14,215 bases of DNA, taken from contig CAZDVP010000041.1 in NCBI GenBank assembly GCA_964508865.1, positions 1 through 14,215 on the forward strand, written 5' to 3'. The notes under the pieces are model-generated. The model searched no databases, was not told where the DNA came from, and saw only the letters and a list, made by a program, of their open reading frames with translations. Below are positions 1 through 7,849 of this stretch, one piece after another. How positions within the stretch are numbered: position 1 is the stretch's first letter; each line of letters starts with the position of its first letter. Origin of the DNA: UBA3263 sp964508865. Lineage in GTDB: Bacteria; Bacteroidota; Bacteroidia; Bacteroidales; Muribaculaceae. The position numbers were made by a program, and so were the translations under genes.

Positions 1-2
1 AA

Positions 3-806
3 CTTGTTGCTAATATTGCCCGAAAAGGCTCGTTTTTGTGTGTGGGCCTCGACCCCGATATCAAAAAAATCCCCGCTCATCTGCTTGAGCGCGAAAATCC
101 GCTGCTCGACTTCTGTCGCGAAGTAGTCGACGCAACCGCGCCGCACTGTGTGGCCTATAAGCCGAATCTGGCGTTTTTCGAGAGCCAGGGCGTTAAGGGC
201 TGGATTGCTCTGGAGGAAACCATTAAGCATATTCGCGCGAACTATCCCGACCAGTTTATCATTGCCGACGCCAAACGCGGCGACATAGGCAACACGTCGG
301 CCCTTTATGCCCGCGCCGCTTTTGAGCACTTAGGCGTTGATGCCGTGACTGTTGCGCCCTATATGGGTTCTGATTCCGTCAAGCCCTTTTTGGGCTATGA
401 AGGCAAGTGGGTCATCCTGCTGGCGCTGACCTCCAATCCGGGCAGCAAGGACTTTCAGTTTCTCGAAACCGGCGATGGCAAGCGCCTGTTTGAGCGCGTG
501 ATAGAAACCAGCGGCGAGTGGGCCGGCCCCGACGAGATGATGTATGTTGTCGGCGCAACTCAGGGCCGCATGTTTGAAGACATCAGGCGCGTGGCTCCGC
601 GTTCGTTCCTGCTTGTTCCCGGCGTCGGCGCCCAGGGGGGCAGCCTTGAGGAGGTTTGCCGCTACGGCATGATTCCGGGCGAGTGCGGTTTGCTGGTCAA
701 TTCCTCGCGCGGAATAATCTATGCGTCGGCCGGCCGCGACTTTGCCGAGGCCGCCGCAACTGCCGCCGCCACCCTGGCCGCCCAAATGAAGTCCCTCCTC
801 AAATAA
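3..806 (+). CDS. pyrF: Orotidine-5'-phosphate decarboxylase, 5' end off the window
   Basis: Decarboxylates OMP to UMP, the last step of de novo pyrimidine synthesis, in the cytosol. The catalytic DAKRGD signature (the DxKxxD charge network) is at nt 267-284. It is followed by VDAVTVAPYMG and, later, by the phosphate-binding VPGVGAQGG loop. The layout fits the long bacterial PyrF subfamily (about 270 residues). The frame stays open to the left edge: codons 3-35 read LVANIARKGSF, which runs directly into the substrate-binding LCVGLDPD segment. The TTG at nt 36 is therefore an internal Leu codon, and only a handful of N-terminal residues should be missing. The stop is TAA at 804-806. The C-terminus is Ala-rich. 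No clear hairpin terminator follows, only a T-rich stretch (815-831) that merges with the next promoter. The identification is secure; the true start lies outside the window. Confidence 0.96.
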   Translation, partial: LVANIARKGSFLCVGLDPDIKKIPAHLLERENPLLDFCREVVDATAPHCVAYKPNLAFFESQGVKGWIALEETIKHIRANYPDQFIIADAKRGDIGNTSALYARAAFEHLGVDAVTVAPYMGSDSVKPFLGYEGKWVILLALTSNPGSKDFQFLETGDGKRLFERVIETSGEWAGPDEMMYVVGATQGRMFEDIRRVAPRSFLLVPGVGAQGGSLEEVCRYGMIPGECGLLVNSSRGIIYASAGRDFAEAAATAAATLAAQMKSLLK

Positions 807-820
807 TTTCGGTGTCTTTT

Positions 821-851
821 TTCGTTTTTTTAGAAAAAATGACTATATTTG
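821..851 (+). promoter_or_regulatory. Bacteroidetes-type promoter of the M60 peptidase gene
   Basis: TATATTTG at 844-851, followed by C, matches the Bacteroidetes primary-sigma -7 consensus TAnnTTTG. Exactly 19 nt upstream, TTCG (821-824) is a 3-of-4 match to the -33 TTTG. Transcription would start near 857-860, leaving an A-rich leader of about 50 nt without a Shine-Dalgarno sequence before the ATG at 912. Such leaders are usual in this phylum. Confidence 0.7.
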
Positions 852-911
852 CGGCTTAGAAATCTGCTAACAACTAAACAATTAAATAAATTTAACTTAC
901 CAATCAGTATC

Positions 912-3900
912 ATGAAGAAAAGTTTACAGAAGCTTTTTGCCATTGCTGCGATGAGTCTTGTGGGACTGTCTGCCTGGGCCGTTATGCCTGAGGCTGGCAA
1001 GGTCTATAAGATTGTCAACAAAAACTATGGCACTGCTGTGGCCGACCAGGGCCCGACAGGCAACATTGCCTGCCAGAACTTCAATGAAGCCAACAATTCC
1101 CAGCGCTGGCTCGTGAGCGCCGGCTCCGGCAACTCGCTGCGTTTCAAGAGTCTCGGCACCGGCTGCTACCTCACCTCCTCGCGCGCTCGCTCAACCGCCT
1201 GGCGCGTGAGCTCCAATGCCGCCACCGCCGCCGCTCAGCTGAGCGTAAGCGGCACCGACGGCAACTACGTTGTTCGCACCTCGGGCGACCCCGCCTCGCT
1301 GTCGATGCACTGCGACGGCCAGGGTGTTGTTGTTTGCTGGAACGACGACATCGACCCCTCGAAGTGGGATTTTGTTGAAATCCCCATGACTCAGCAGGAA
1401 ATCGACGACGCTCTGAAATCCTTTGAGCGTTTCGATGAGGAAATCGCAAAGACTTCGACCTACGCCGCTGCGCTCGCAGCCCTCTATCAGGACGGAGCCT
1501 GCACCACTCTGAAGAGCCAGTATCAGTCAATGAGCGACGCCAACATCAAGGCCGACAGCAACTTCAAGGCCCTGAGCGCTCCCCTGCAGCAAATGGTGCT
1601 CAAAACCAAAAACGGCAACTGGGCCGAAACCTGCACCTACAACGGCAAATCCTACGACTGGGACTCCGAACACGCCAAGAAATATCGCGTGCAGCTCTAT
1701 GAACCCTTCTCTGAAGGCGAAGCTGCTGCTGTTATGGCCGGCATCCAGGCCTATACCAACATGAGCAACCCCTCCGGTATTCTCGGCAATTCCGGCGATA
1801 TTCTCTATGTTATGGTCGAGGGCACACTCAAGGATGGCGCAAGCCTCTATCTGACCCCCATGACCGGCTCCGGAATGTTCAACCGCGTTAACGAAGGCGT
1901 TGAACTCAAGCCGGGCCTCAACGTGGTGCCCATCTATAGCGAACAGGCCCACCAGCTGGTTAACTACACCATCTACACCACCCAGAACGTCAACGGCCGC
2001 AACATGCCCGTCAAGGGCCGCGAGCTCAGCAAATATCCCGACCTGAAAATCCACATCGAAGGCGGTCAGCTCAACGGTTTCTTCAACGCCATTGGCGACG
2101 AACTCTACTCTCCCGACACCCGCGAGGACTATGAGTACACCTCGTCGCGCGCAACCTTCCAGATGTATAACCTCATCGGCAAATACACCTTCCTGCACTT
2201 CTTCCTCGAAGACACCAAGGCCGACGTCGATGCCAAAAACCTCAGCTGGGGCGTTAAGTCGGTGCTCGACCCTGCCAAGAATGTTGCACCCGCAGGCGTT
2301 AACTACTGCTACGACCCCGTTAAAATCATCAAGGCATGGGACGACATGTGCTTCCGCGAACGCACCGTTATGGGCATTCAGCGCAACGAGGAGCTCATGA
2401 AGTATAACGAAGAGCTGCTCTGGAACTTCTACGAACCGCTCACCGGCGACAAAATCGACGTGCACCCCGCCGGCGATACCTACGACGTTGACCCCGGTTT
2501 CGAATATGGCGACTATTTCAACAACCGCCTGCTCGGCATCACCATGCAGGGTGGCCTCTACATGAACGCAACCTGGTGGCGCACCGCCTATAGCATCACC
2601 ACCCTTACCTCCATTCTCTGCGAGCTTCCCAACTACGCCGGCCCGATCTGGGGTCCCGCCCACGAGTATGGCCACATGAACCAGGGCCCGATGAAGATGG
2701 CCGGCACCACCGAGGAGTCGAACAACATCTTCTCGAACGTTGCCGTTTACTATGCCGGTCAGACCACCTCGCGTTCCGACAAACCCATTGACCAGCTCAA
2801 CGTTTTCAACCGCGACGGCTTCTATCTCGAACACGACACCTGGGGCACCACCCGCATGTTCCTGCAGCTCTGGATCTACTACCACGCCTGCGGCTACAAC
2901 AAAAAATTCTACCCCCGCCTCTATGAGCTGCTCCGCAAGAACCCGCTCGAACACTCCTACTACCTCAACGTCCGCAAGGACCACCTGCAGTTCGTGCGCA
3001 TGGTCTGCCTGGCCGCTCAGGAGGACCTGACCGACTTCTTCGAATCGTGGGGCTTCTTCGTGCCGCTCGATAACTACCACATCGGCGACTATGCCAACTA
3101 CTACGCAACCCTCACCCAGAAGGACATCGACGAAGTCAAGGCTGAAATCAAATCGTGGAATCTGCCCAAAAACGACCAGATTATTCTGATCGACGACCGT
3201 CCAGGTTCCAAGCGCCAGAGCTGGGCTGACCATATGGCCATTTCCAAGGCCGGCCCCTTAGGCGGCATCGAGGATTTCCGCAATAACCGCAAGGCAACCG
3301 GCAAGTTCAGCTGCACCATGCGCAACGACTCGCTCGTTATCAACGCAACCAACGGCACCGCCGGCGTAGGCTTCCTGGTTTATGGCGACGACGGCCAGCT
3401 GCTCAGCTTTACCAACGACTACCGCTGCCCGCTGAAAAAGGCCGCAACCGCCGCTCTGATGCAGGGCAAGGCCAAGGTTTATGCAATCAGCGCCGACGGC
3501 TCGCGCATCGAGGTTGAAAACGAATATCGCGAAGCTCCCATCAGCGAGCACCTCTCCAACCTGCGCAAGCTCATGGAAAGCACCGCCGACGTTCACGACG
3601 TTATTGCCGATGAAAAAGAAAACCGTGTTGAATGGTATATTCCCTTCTTCGCCAAGGACTTCCTGGCTGCCTATGACGCAGCTGCCGCTGCCGACGAAAA
3701 CAGCACGGTCGACGAAGTCATCAACCTATACCTCGACCTGCTCAACAAGTATAACGAACTGAAGGCCACCGACCACACCAAAGTGCCCTTCATCAACAAC
3801 TCCGTTTATAAAATCTACAACGCCCGCTTCACCACCCACGTTCTCGCTTCGACCTCCAGCAAGGCCAGCTGCGTTGCCGCCAAGGCTGAAGCCGACGAAT

Positions 3901-5135
3901 ATCAGCAGTGGAAAGTGCAGTCGAAAGACAACGGCTACACCTTCTATAACATGAAGTGGCAGAAATATCTCGGCAAACCCAACACCGACGATAAGAATAA
4001 AGACACCGAGCTGATCGCAATGGTTTCGAGCCGCAACGATGCAGGCGTGTTTGAGCTCCATGTTGATGGCCCCGGCAAATACGTGATCCTCAACGGCGGC
4101 GCATGGGACAAGGCCATTCACCAGTTCGGCGACCAGGCCGGCGGCAAGCTCGCAATGAGCGGCAGCGGCTGGGATGCTTCCCACTGGTATTTTGAAATCA
4201 AGGAAGCCAACGCCACCAACAAGGCTAAATCCGATCTTGACCGACTCATCAAGGAAGCCGACGTGCTCCTCACAGAAGCCGGCAAAATCGGCATCGAAGG
4301 CGACGAAATCCCCCTCACCGCCGACATGCTCTACTCCAACGCTCCCATGCGTTCGGGCGAAGATGCCTTCACCTCGTTCGATGTGCTCTTCGACCAGAAC
4401 CTGCTGACCTATTTCCACACTAACACCGACAACGACATCGACTCCGAAGATGGTCTCGACCACTACATCCGCATCGACCTGGGCCAGGGCAACGAAGTCA
4501 GCTCCTTCCAGGTTAACTGGACCAACCGCGACGTTCTCGGCGGCGGCCAGGAAGACGAAGGCGGCGAACTCCCCGTTCCCGTTAACCAGCCCGCCCGCGT
4601 CCGCGTTGATGCCTCGGTTACCGGCGACACCTACGTGACCCTTGCAACCCTGACCAATCTGCCTTCCGGCAACGCTAAGAGCTACTCCTCGCCGCTGATC
4701 ACCGACGGCAATGCCTACCGCTTTATCCGCCTGGTCGACATCTACGGCGTGCGCAAAGCCCACGGCCACCCCTACTTCGCAATTGCCGAACTCGGCATGA
4801 CCGAATCGGCCGAGGTTGCCCGCCCCAAGGAAATTTATCCCAACGTTAAGCCCGAAATGATGTTCGCCCTCCGCGATGCGCTCGCCGCAGCCCGTAAGGT
4901 TGTCGACAAGGCTTCGACCAAGCCAGACATCTATCAGCAGGGCTTTGCTGACCTCTACGTTCCCTTCATGACCCTGGCTAACGCTATGGGTGTTGAAACC
5001 GTGATTGAAACCGTTGAGGCCAACGCTCCCGCCCGCGTTGCTTCGGGCATCTTCGACCTCCAGGGCCGTCGCGTTGAAAAAGCTAACCGCGGCCAGATCT
5101 ACATCATCGACGGTGTGAAGACCCTGGTGCGCTAA
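912..5135 (+). CDS. Secreted M60-family (enhancin/SslE-like) zinc metallopeptidase with trefoil and discoidin-like domains
   Basis: Exported protein of 1407 aa. The frame is open from 849 (TTG), but ATG 912 starts a clear signal peptide (MKKSLQKLF, hydrophobic core, cleavage near SAWA, residue 23) and sits downstream of the promoter, so 912 is chosen. Domain order by eye: ricin-like beta-trefoil (about 25-158); helical linker; M60 region (about 255-720) with zinc motif HEYGH at 584-588 and a probable third ligand at E601 or E602; beta-rich domain (about 735-870); second trefoil-like domain (about 960-1096); discoidin/CBM32-like domain (about 1137-1297); C-terminal tag (1379-1407). Characterised M60 enzymes cleave mucin-type O-glycosylated proteins, so a role in host mucin breakdown is likely but inferred. 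No lipobox is present. It is followed by a hairpin terminator and appears monocistronic. The fold calls outside the HEXXH region are by pattern only. Confidence 0.9.
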   Translation: MKKSLQKLFAIAAMSLVGLSAWAVMPEAGKVYKIVNKNYGTAVADQGPTGNIACQNFNEANNSQRWLVSAGSGNSLRFKSLGTGCYLTSSRARSTAWRVSSNAATAAAQLSVSGTDGNYVVRTSGDPASLSMHCDGQGVVVCWNDDIDPSKWDFVEIPMTQQEIDDALKSFERFDEEIAKTSTYAAALAALYQDGACTTLKSQYQSMSDANIKADSNFKALSAPLQQMVLKTKNGNWAETCTYNGKSYDWDSEHAKKYRVQLYEPFSEGEAAAVMAGIQAYTNMSNPSGILGNSGDILYVMVEGTLKDGASLYLTPMTGSGMFNRVNEGVELKPGLNVVPIYSEQAHQLVNYTIYTTQNVNGRNMPVKGRELSKYPDLKIHIEGGQLNGFFNAIGDELYSPDTREDYEYTSSRATFQMYNLIGKYTFLHFFLEDTKADVDAKNLSWGVKSVLDPAKNVAPAGVNYCYDPVKIIKAWDDMCFRERTVMGIQRNEELMKYNEELLWNFYEPLTGDKIDVHPAGDTYDVDPGFEYGDYFNNRLLGITMQGGLYMNATWWRTAYSITTLTSILCELPNYAGPIWGPAHEYGHMNQGPMKMAGTTEESNNIFSNVAVYYAGQTTSRSDKPIDQLNVFNRDGFYLEHDTWGTTRMFLQLWIYYHACGYNKKFYPRLYELLRKNPLEHSYYLNVRKDHLQFVRMVCLAAQEDLTDFFESWGFFVPLDNYHIGDYANYYATLTQKDIDEVKAEIKSWNLPKNDQIILIDDRPGSKRQSWADHMAISKAGPLGGIEDFRNNRKATGKFSCTMRNDSLVINATNGTAGVGFLVYGDDGQLLSFTNDYRCPLKKAATAALMQGKAKVYAISADGSRIEVENEYREAPISEHLSNLRKLMESTADVHDVIADEKENRVEWYIPFFAKDFLAAYDAAAAADENSTVDEVINLYLDLLNKYNELKATDHTKVPFINNSVYKIYNARFTTHVLASTSSKASCVAAKAEADEYQQWKVQSKDNGYTFYNMKWQKYLGKPNTDDKNKDTELIAMVSSRNDAGVFELHVDGPGKYVILNGGAWDKAIHQFGDQAGGKLAMSGSGWDASHWYFEIKEANATNKAKSDLDRLIKEADVLLTEAGKIGIEGDEIPLTADMLYSNAPMRSGEDAFTSFDVLFDQNLLTYFHTNTDNDIDSEDGLDHYIRIDLGQGNEVSSFQVNWTNRDVLGGGQEDEGGELPVPVNQPARVRVDASVTGDTYVTLATLTNLPSGNAKSYSSPLITDGNAYRFIRLVDIYGVRKAHGHPYFAIAELGMTESAEVARPKEIYPNVKPEMMFALRDALAAARKVVDKASTKPDIYQQGFADLYVPFMTLANAMGVETVIETVEANAPARVASGIFDLQGRRVEKANRGQIYIIDGVKTLVR
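5046..5132 (+). other. C-terminal FDLQGRR tag of the M60 peptidase
   Basis: The last 29 residues (1379-1407) begin GIFDLQGRRV, pass through an IYIIDG strand and end KTLVR. The same plan closes the 1558-residue protein at 9351-9434. It resembles a compact version of the beta-rich C-terminal sorting tails of Bacteroidetes (vYDxxGrxV, then GxYiv, then a basic end). Whether this short form directs type IX secretion, anchoring or something else cannot be told from the sequence. Confidence 0.7.
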
Positions 5136-5161
5136 TCCCCCCGAAACTGAATCCTAAATGC

Positions 5162-5196
5162 AATGAGGTTGAACCGGATGCCGGTTCAACCTCATT
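5162..5196. terminator. Perfect 16-bp hairpin between convergent genes
   Basis: 5162-5177 and 5181-5196 are exact reverse complements, with a 3-nt ATG loop. On the + strand the hairpin is followed by CGCTTTTC, a short U tract suited to ending the M60 transcript. On the minus strand only a weak T run follows. It sits 26 nt after the peptidase stop and 7 nt before the terL stop, and probably separates both transcripts. Confidence 0.8.
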
Positions 5197-5202
5197 CGCT
5201 TT

Positions 5203-6915
5203 TCAGTGCAGCGGCTTGATGGGCCTGGGCGGCGTCTGGCTCAGCGCGTAGGCCGCAATGGCACGCGTCATAACCATGTCGTCGTGGCAGCCGTGTGATG
5301 CCTCGGTCTTGTCGCCGCGGCGAATGTAGGTTGCCATTTCGCCTATGGCCGCCGCCGACCGCTCGATCAGAACCCCGTCGCGAATCGCATAGGTCAGCTC
5401 GAAAATGGCCGACGCTTTGCTCGAGGCGTTGGTGTGGAAGCCGATGCGGGTCGACATGGTGTTCAGAACCGTGTCGAACGCCTGCCGGCGATAGAGGTTC
5501 GGGTAGCCCGACTGCCCGAGCTTTTCCAGAGCGTAGGCCCCGCGCGACTCCAGGGTGTTGCTCTCGAAAATCACCAGCGCGCGGTGGTAGATATGGCCCA
5601 GCGCCGTGGCTATTTCGCAGAGCCGGTCAATATCAACATGGCCGCGCCATTGCGCAACCAGCTCAAGCCGCCCCGGAGTCCTAACGTCGAAAACCGCCGC
5701 CACGCTCCAGTCCGCTCCCTCCCAGTTGCCGCCAACGTCGACCGCTATCATATAGCCGGGCCTAACTGTCAGCTCCTCCTTGGCGCACGGTTTGGCCCAC
5801 ACCTCCAGCCGCCCCGACGGCGACTCCGTTAGCCGGCGCCCGGCCGGGTCGACCTCATAGCGCCGCGGCTCGGCAATGCCCCGACGCAGCCGCTCCAGGT
5901 CGGCCGGGTCGAAAACCGCCAAAGCCGCCGGCGAAAAGGCCTCGTCGGGCGTAGTCGGGTGCTCGCGCATCATCGCTATGCGTCCGCCCTGGGCCAGCGT
6001 TTGGTTGTGGTACCAGAAAATCTGCTCCAGGCTCAGGTTCAGCGGCGGCTCCCATAGCCGGCGCTCATAGTCGGTTAGCCGCCGCCAGGTTTCGGCCTCC
6101 GGAAGCACAAGCCGCTCGCGGTGGTATTCAACCTCATGCCAGGTTGCGAACACCGCCGTTTTGTCGCTTTGGCCCGCCAGCGCCCGCTGCCATTCGGCGT
6201 GGAAGTAGTTGCCCGGGCCGTTGGCGGTACTCTCCATAATCACCAGGCTCTCCGCAACTCGCGGAACCGCGCTGCAAACCGACCTGACCAGTTCCGACGC
6301 CTCGTGCACCCCCGACGCCGGCCAGTAGGCAACCTCGCTCAGGTGTGCCATCATGAAGTCCGAGCCGCGCGCCCCGTCGGGGTTGCGCGCAGTGCAAATG
6401 GTTATGCGCGAGTCCGACGGCTGCAGCTCGCTGACCGACTGCAGCCCCAGGTAGCGCTTGATGCTCAGCTGCGGCGCGTCGTCGGGCCGGAACTTGACAA
6501 TGTCGTGCATCTGGCCGCTGAGAACCGCTGCCGCCGGCTTGACGTGGGCGCAGATCAGCGCGTGCCAGTTTTCGTGGCGCCGCGTTTGAAGCCATAGCAG
6601 ATAGTGGCAAACCAGCGTTGAGCAGCCCCACTGGCGCGACTTCAGCACTATAATCCTTATCGGCCGCCCGGCCTTGCGCTGCCGCTCCATTTCGTTGAAA
6701 ACCTTGCGTTGCGCCCGGTTCAACACAAAAGGTATGCGCCGCCCCGACTGCTTGTCCTTGATGCGGGCGCAGCGCTCGGCCCAGAATTCAAAATCCTCGT
6801 TCATCCGCTCGGCGTCGGTCATTGGCCGCCGCGGCCGCGGCCTGCGGCCCCTGCAGGTCAGCGCCCGGTTGCGCCGCCGGTTCTCGGCCGTCATTTCGTC
6901 AGTCCATTCTTTCAT
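5203..6915 (-). CDS. Solitary phage-type terminase large subunit (TerL)
   Basis: TerL is the ATP-driven DNA-packaging motor and headful nuclease of tailed phages. From ATG 6915 the protein is 570 aa. Visible elements: adenine-binding LNRAQRKV (Q69); Walker A KSRQWGCST (92-100); Walker B MMAHLSEVA (188-196, catalytic E194); coupling motif IMESTANGPGN (226-236); the common terminase segment HPTTPDEAF (319-327); and RNase H-like nuclease acids D393, E451 and D545/D546. Both activities look intact. The frame extends upstream to 7008, but those 31 codons run through the neighbouring operon's terminator hairpin, so 6915 is preferred; 6894 is also possible. No small terminase, portal, capsid, protease or integrase gene adjoins it. 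It is visibly more G+C- and Arg-rich than its neighbours. It may be a phage remnant or a domesticated gene. Confidence 0.88.
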   Translation of the reverse strand: MKEWTDEMTAENRRRNRALTCRGRRPRPRRPMTDAERMNEDFEFWAERCARIKDKQSGRRIPFVLNRAQRKVFNEMERQRKAGRPIRIIVLKSRQWGCSTLVCHYLLWLQTRRHENWHALICAHVKPAAAVLSGQMHDIVKFRPDDAPQLSIKRYLGLQSVSELQPSDSRITICTARNPDGARGSDFMMAHLSEVAYWPASGVHEASELVRSVCSAVPRVAESLVIMESTANGPGNYFHAEWQRALAGQSDKTAVFATWHEVEYHRERLVLPEAETWRRLTDYERRLWEPPLNLSLEQIFWYHNQTLAQGGRIAMMREHPTTPDEAFSPAALAVFDPADLERLRRGIAEPRRYEVDPAGRRLTESPSGRLEVWAKPCAKEELTVRPGYMIAVDVGGNWEGADWSVAAVFDVRTPGRLELVAQWRGHVDIDRLCEIATALGHIYHRALVIFESNTLESRGAYALEKLGQSGYPNLYRRQAFDTVLNTMSTRIGFHTNASSKASAIFELTYAIRDGVLIERSAAAIGEMATYIRRGDKTEASHGCHDDMVMTRAIAAYALSQTPPRPIKPLH

Positions 6916-6920
6916 ACCCG

Positions 6921-6928
6921 CAAATTTA
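6921..6928 (-). promoter_or_regulatory. Possible -7 promoter box of the terminase gene
   Basis: The minus strand reads TAAATTTG followed by CGGGT and then ATG. This matches TAnnTTTG, but no TTTG is found 17-23 nt further upstream. With only 5 nt between box and ATG 6915, transcription would begin about at the start codon. That implies a leaderless message, or translation from the ATG at 6894. Confidence 0.4.
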
Positions 6929-6955
6929 CGACCCCCGCTCCCGGCCCGACCGTAG

Positions 6956-6999
6956 AAAAAAAGTCGCCGTCCATATCCCCTCGCGGGAACATGGACGGC
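6956..6999 (-). terminator. Factor-independent terminator of the barrel/propeller operon
   Basis: Stem GCCGTCCAT (6966-6974) pairs exactly with ATGGACGGC (6991-6999). An inner TCCC/GGGA stem (6976-6979 with 6985-6988) extends it. Read on the minus strand, the hairpin is followed by GAC and then seven T's (A7 at 6956-6962). It lies 50 nt after the beta-barrel stop codon and so ends that operon before the terminase gene. Confidence 0.88.
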
Positions 7000-7048
7000 A
7001 TTCATCACTAAAAAAAGTATTTAAATTGTATGTGTGCTTATCCTCAGA

Positions 7049-7807
7049 TTAGAAGCAAACGCCGATGCCGATGTTGAAAGTGCCGGAGTTTACTTTAAAC
7101 TTTTTATACTTATAGGCGGCAATGAAGTCGGTGCCGTAGTTCAGGCCGATGTAGAACTTGTTGATCTGAACGTCGGCGCCGATGTGCCAACCCATCTGGA
7201 AGCGGTTCCAAACGCTATTCTTGTCGCCCATGTCCTTTTTGCTGTAGAGGCTGGCCCACTTTTCGTCATCGTCGTCGGCATATTCGTCGTAGTATTCCTG
7301 AAGTTCTTCGTCGTAAATGTCGATGCCGGTTTTGGTGCGGCCCAGCAGGTTGAACTTCAGGTTCAGGCCAACGTAGGGCTTAATGGCGAATTTTTCGTTG
7401 ATGTTGAACTTATAGGCGAAGTTAACCGGAACGGCCAGTGCGGCGAACTGATAGTTCTGATAAAGCGAATACTCATCTTCATCTTCAATGTCGATTTTGC
7501 CGAAGTTGAAGTTGAGGTTCAGACCGGTTTCAACATACATGGGCAGGCTCTTCGAAACGCTGAAGCCGTGGAGGTATTTCAGCGAAAAACCGTTGGTGTT
7601 GATGTCGTCGATATCGTCGTCATCGCCGGGGAAGTCATAGCTATACTTGATGTTGGTGTAGTTGATGCCGAACTGATTGTAGTCGGCGATTTCAGCGTTC
7701 GACGAACCCGAATTGCTGCTCGATTTGCCGCCGGTGGTGAACTGGGCGGAAGCTGTTGCCGAGCAGAGCAGTGCGCCGGCAACGGCCAGAATCTGAATCT
7801 TGTTCAT
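7049..7807 (-). CDS. Outer-membrane beta-barrel protein (porin-like, OMP_b-brl type)
   Basis: Protein of 252 aa with a signal peptide (cleavage after TASA, residue 21), then a Ser/Gly/Asn-rich spacer (26-38) and alternating amphipathic strands of the kind found in small 8-10-strand outer-membrane barrels (for example FGINYTNIKYSYDF, VETGLNLNFNFGK, YVGLNLKFNLLG, FNIGIGVCF). The last residue is Phe, the usual BAM-complex signal. Three loop-like segments are strikingly acidic: about 58-68 (DDDDIDD), 103-111 (DIEDEDE) and 165-187 (YDEYADDDDE). It is the second gene of an operon: 42 nt separate it from the propeller gene, and I see no TAnnTTTG box in that gap. A terminator follows. The substrate, or a purely structural role, cannot be deduced. 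Confidence 0.85.
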   Translation of the reverse strand: MNKIQILAVAGALLCSATASAQFTTGGKSSSNSGSSNAEIADYNQFGINYTNIKYSYDFPGDDDDIDDINTNGFSLKYLHGFSVSKSLPMYVETGLNLNFNFGKIDIEDEDEYSLYQNYQFAALAVPVNFAYKFNINEKFAIKPYVGLNLKFNLLGRTKTGIDIYDEELQEYYDEYADDDDEKWASLYSKKDMGDKNSVWNRFQMGWHIGADVQINKFYIGLNYGTDFIAAYKYKKFKVNSGTFNIGIGVCF

Positions 7808-7849
7808 AATGTTTGGTTAGAGGTTTAAAATGTGAGAATTATCGATTGC

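Noticed and set aside
36..38. TTG as the start codon of pyrF
   Set aside because: Codons 3-35 continue the conserved N-terminal PyrF sequence in frame, so this is an internal Leu and the gene begins off the window.
807..843. Intrinsic terminator after pyrF
   Set aside because: T-rich, but I found no convincing stem before the T run.
849..911. Upstream extension of the M60 peptidase frame from a TTG
   Set aside because: It would overlap the -7 promoter box (844-851) and place 21 non-signal residues before a perfect signal peptide starting at ATG 912.
1527..3233. 568-codon open frame on the minus strand inside the M60 gene
   Set aside because: A shadow frame produced by G+C-rich codon bias: low-complexity Val/Gly/Ala product with no motif, while the + frame carries HEYGH and a signal peptide.
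6916..7008. N-terminal extension of the terminase to 7008
   Set aside because: It translates the intrinsic terminator of the neighbouring operon and adds no recognisable domain.
7034..7828. 264-codon + strand frame opposite the barrel gene
   Set aside because: Mirror of the barrel coding sequence with a repetitive Val/Asp product; the minus frame has a signal peptide, barrel strands and a terminal Phe.
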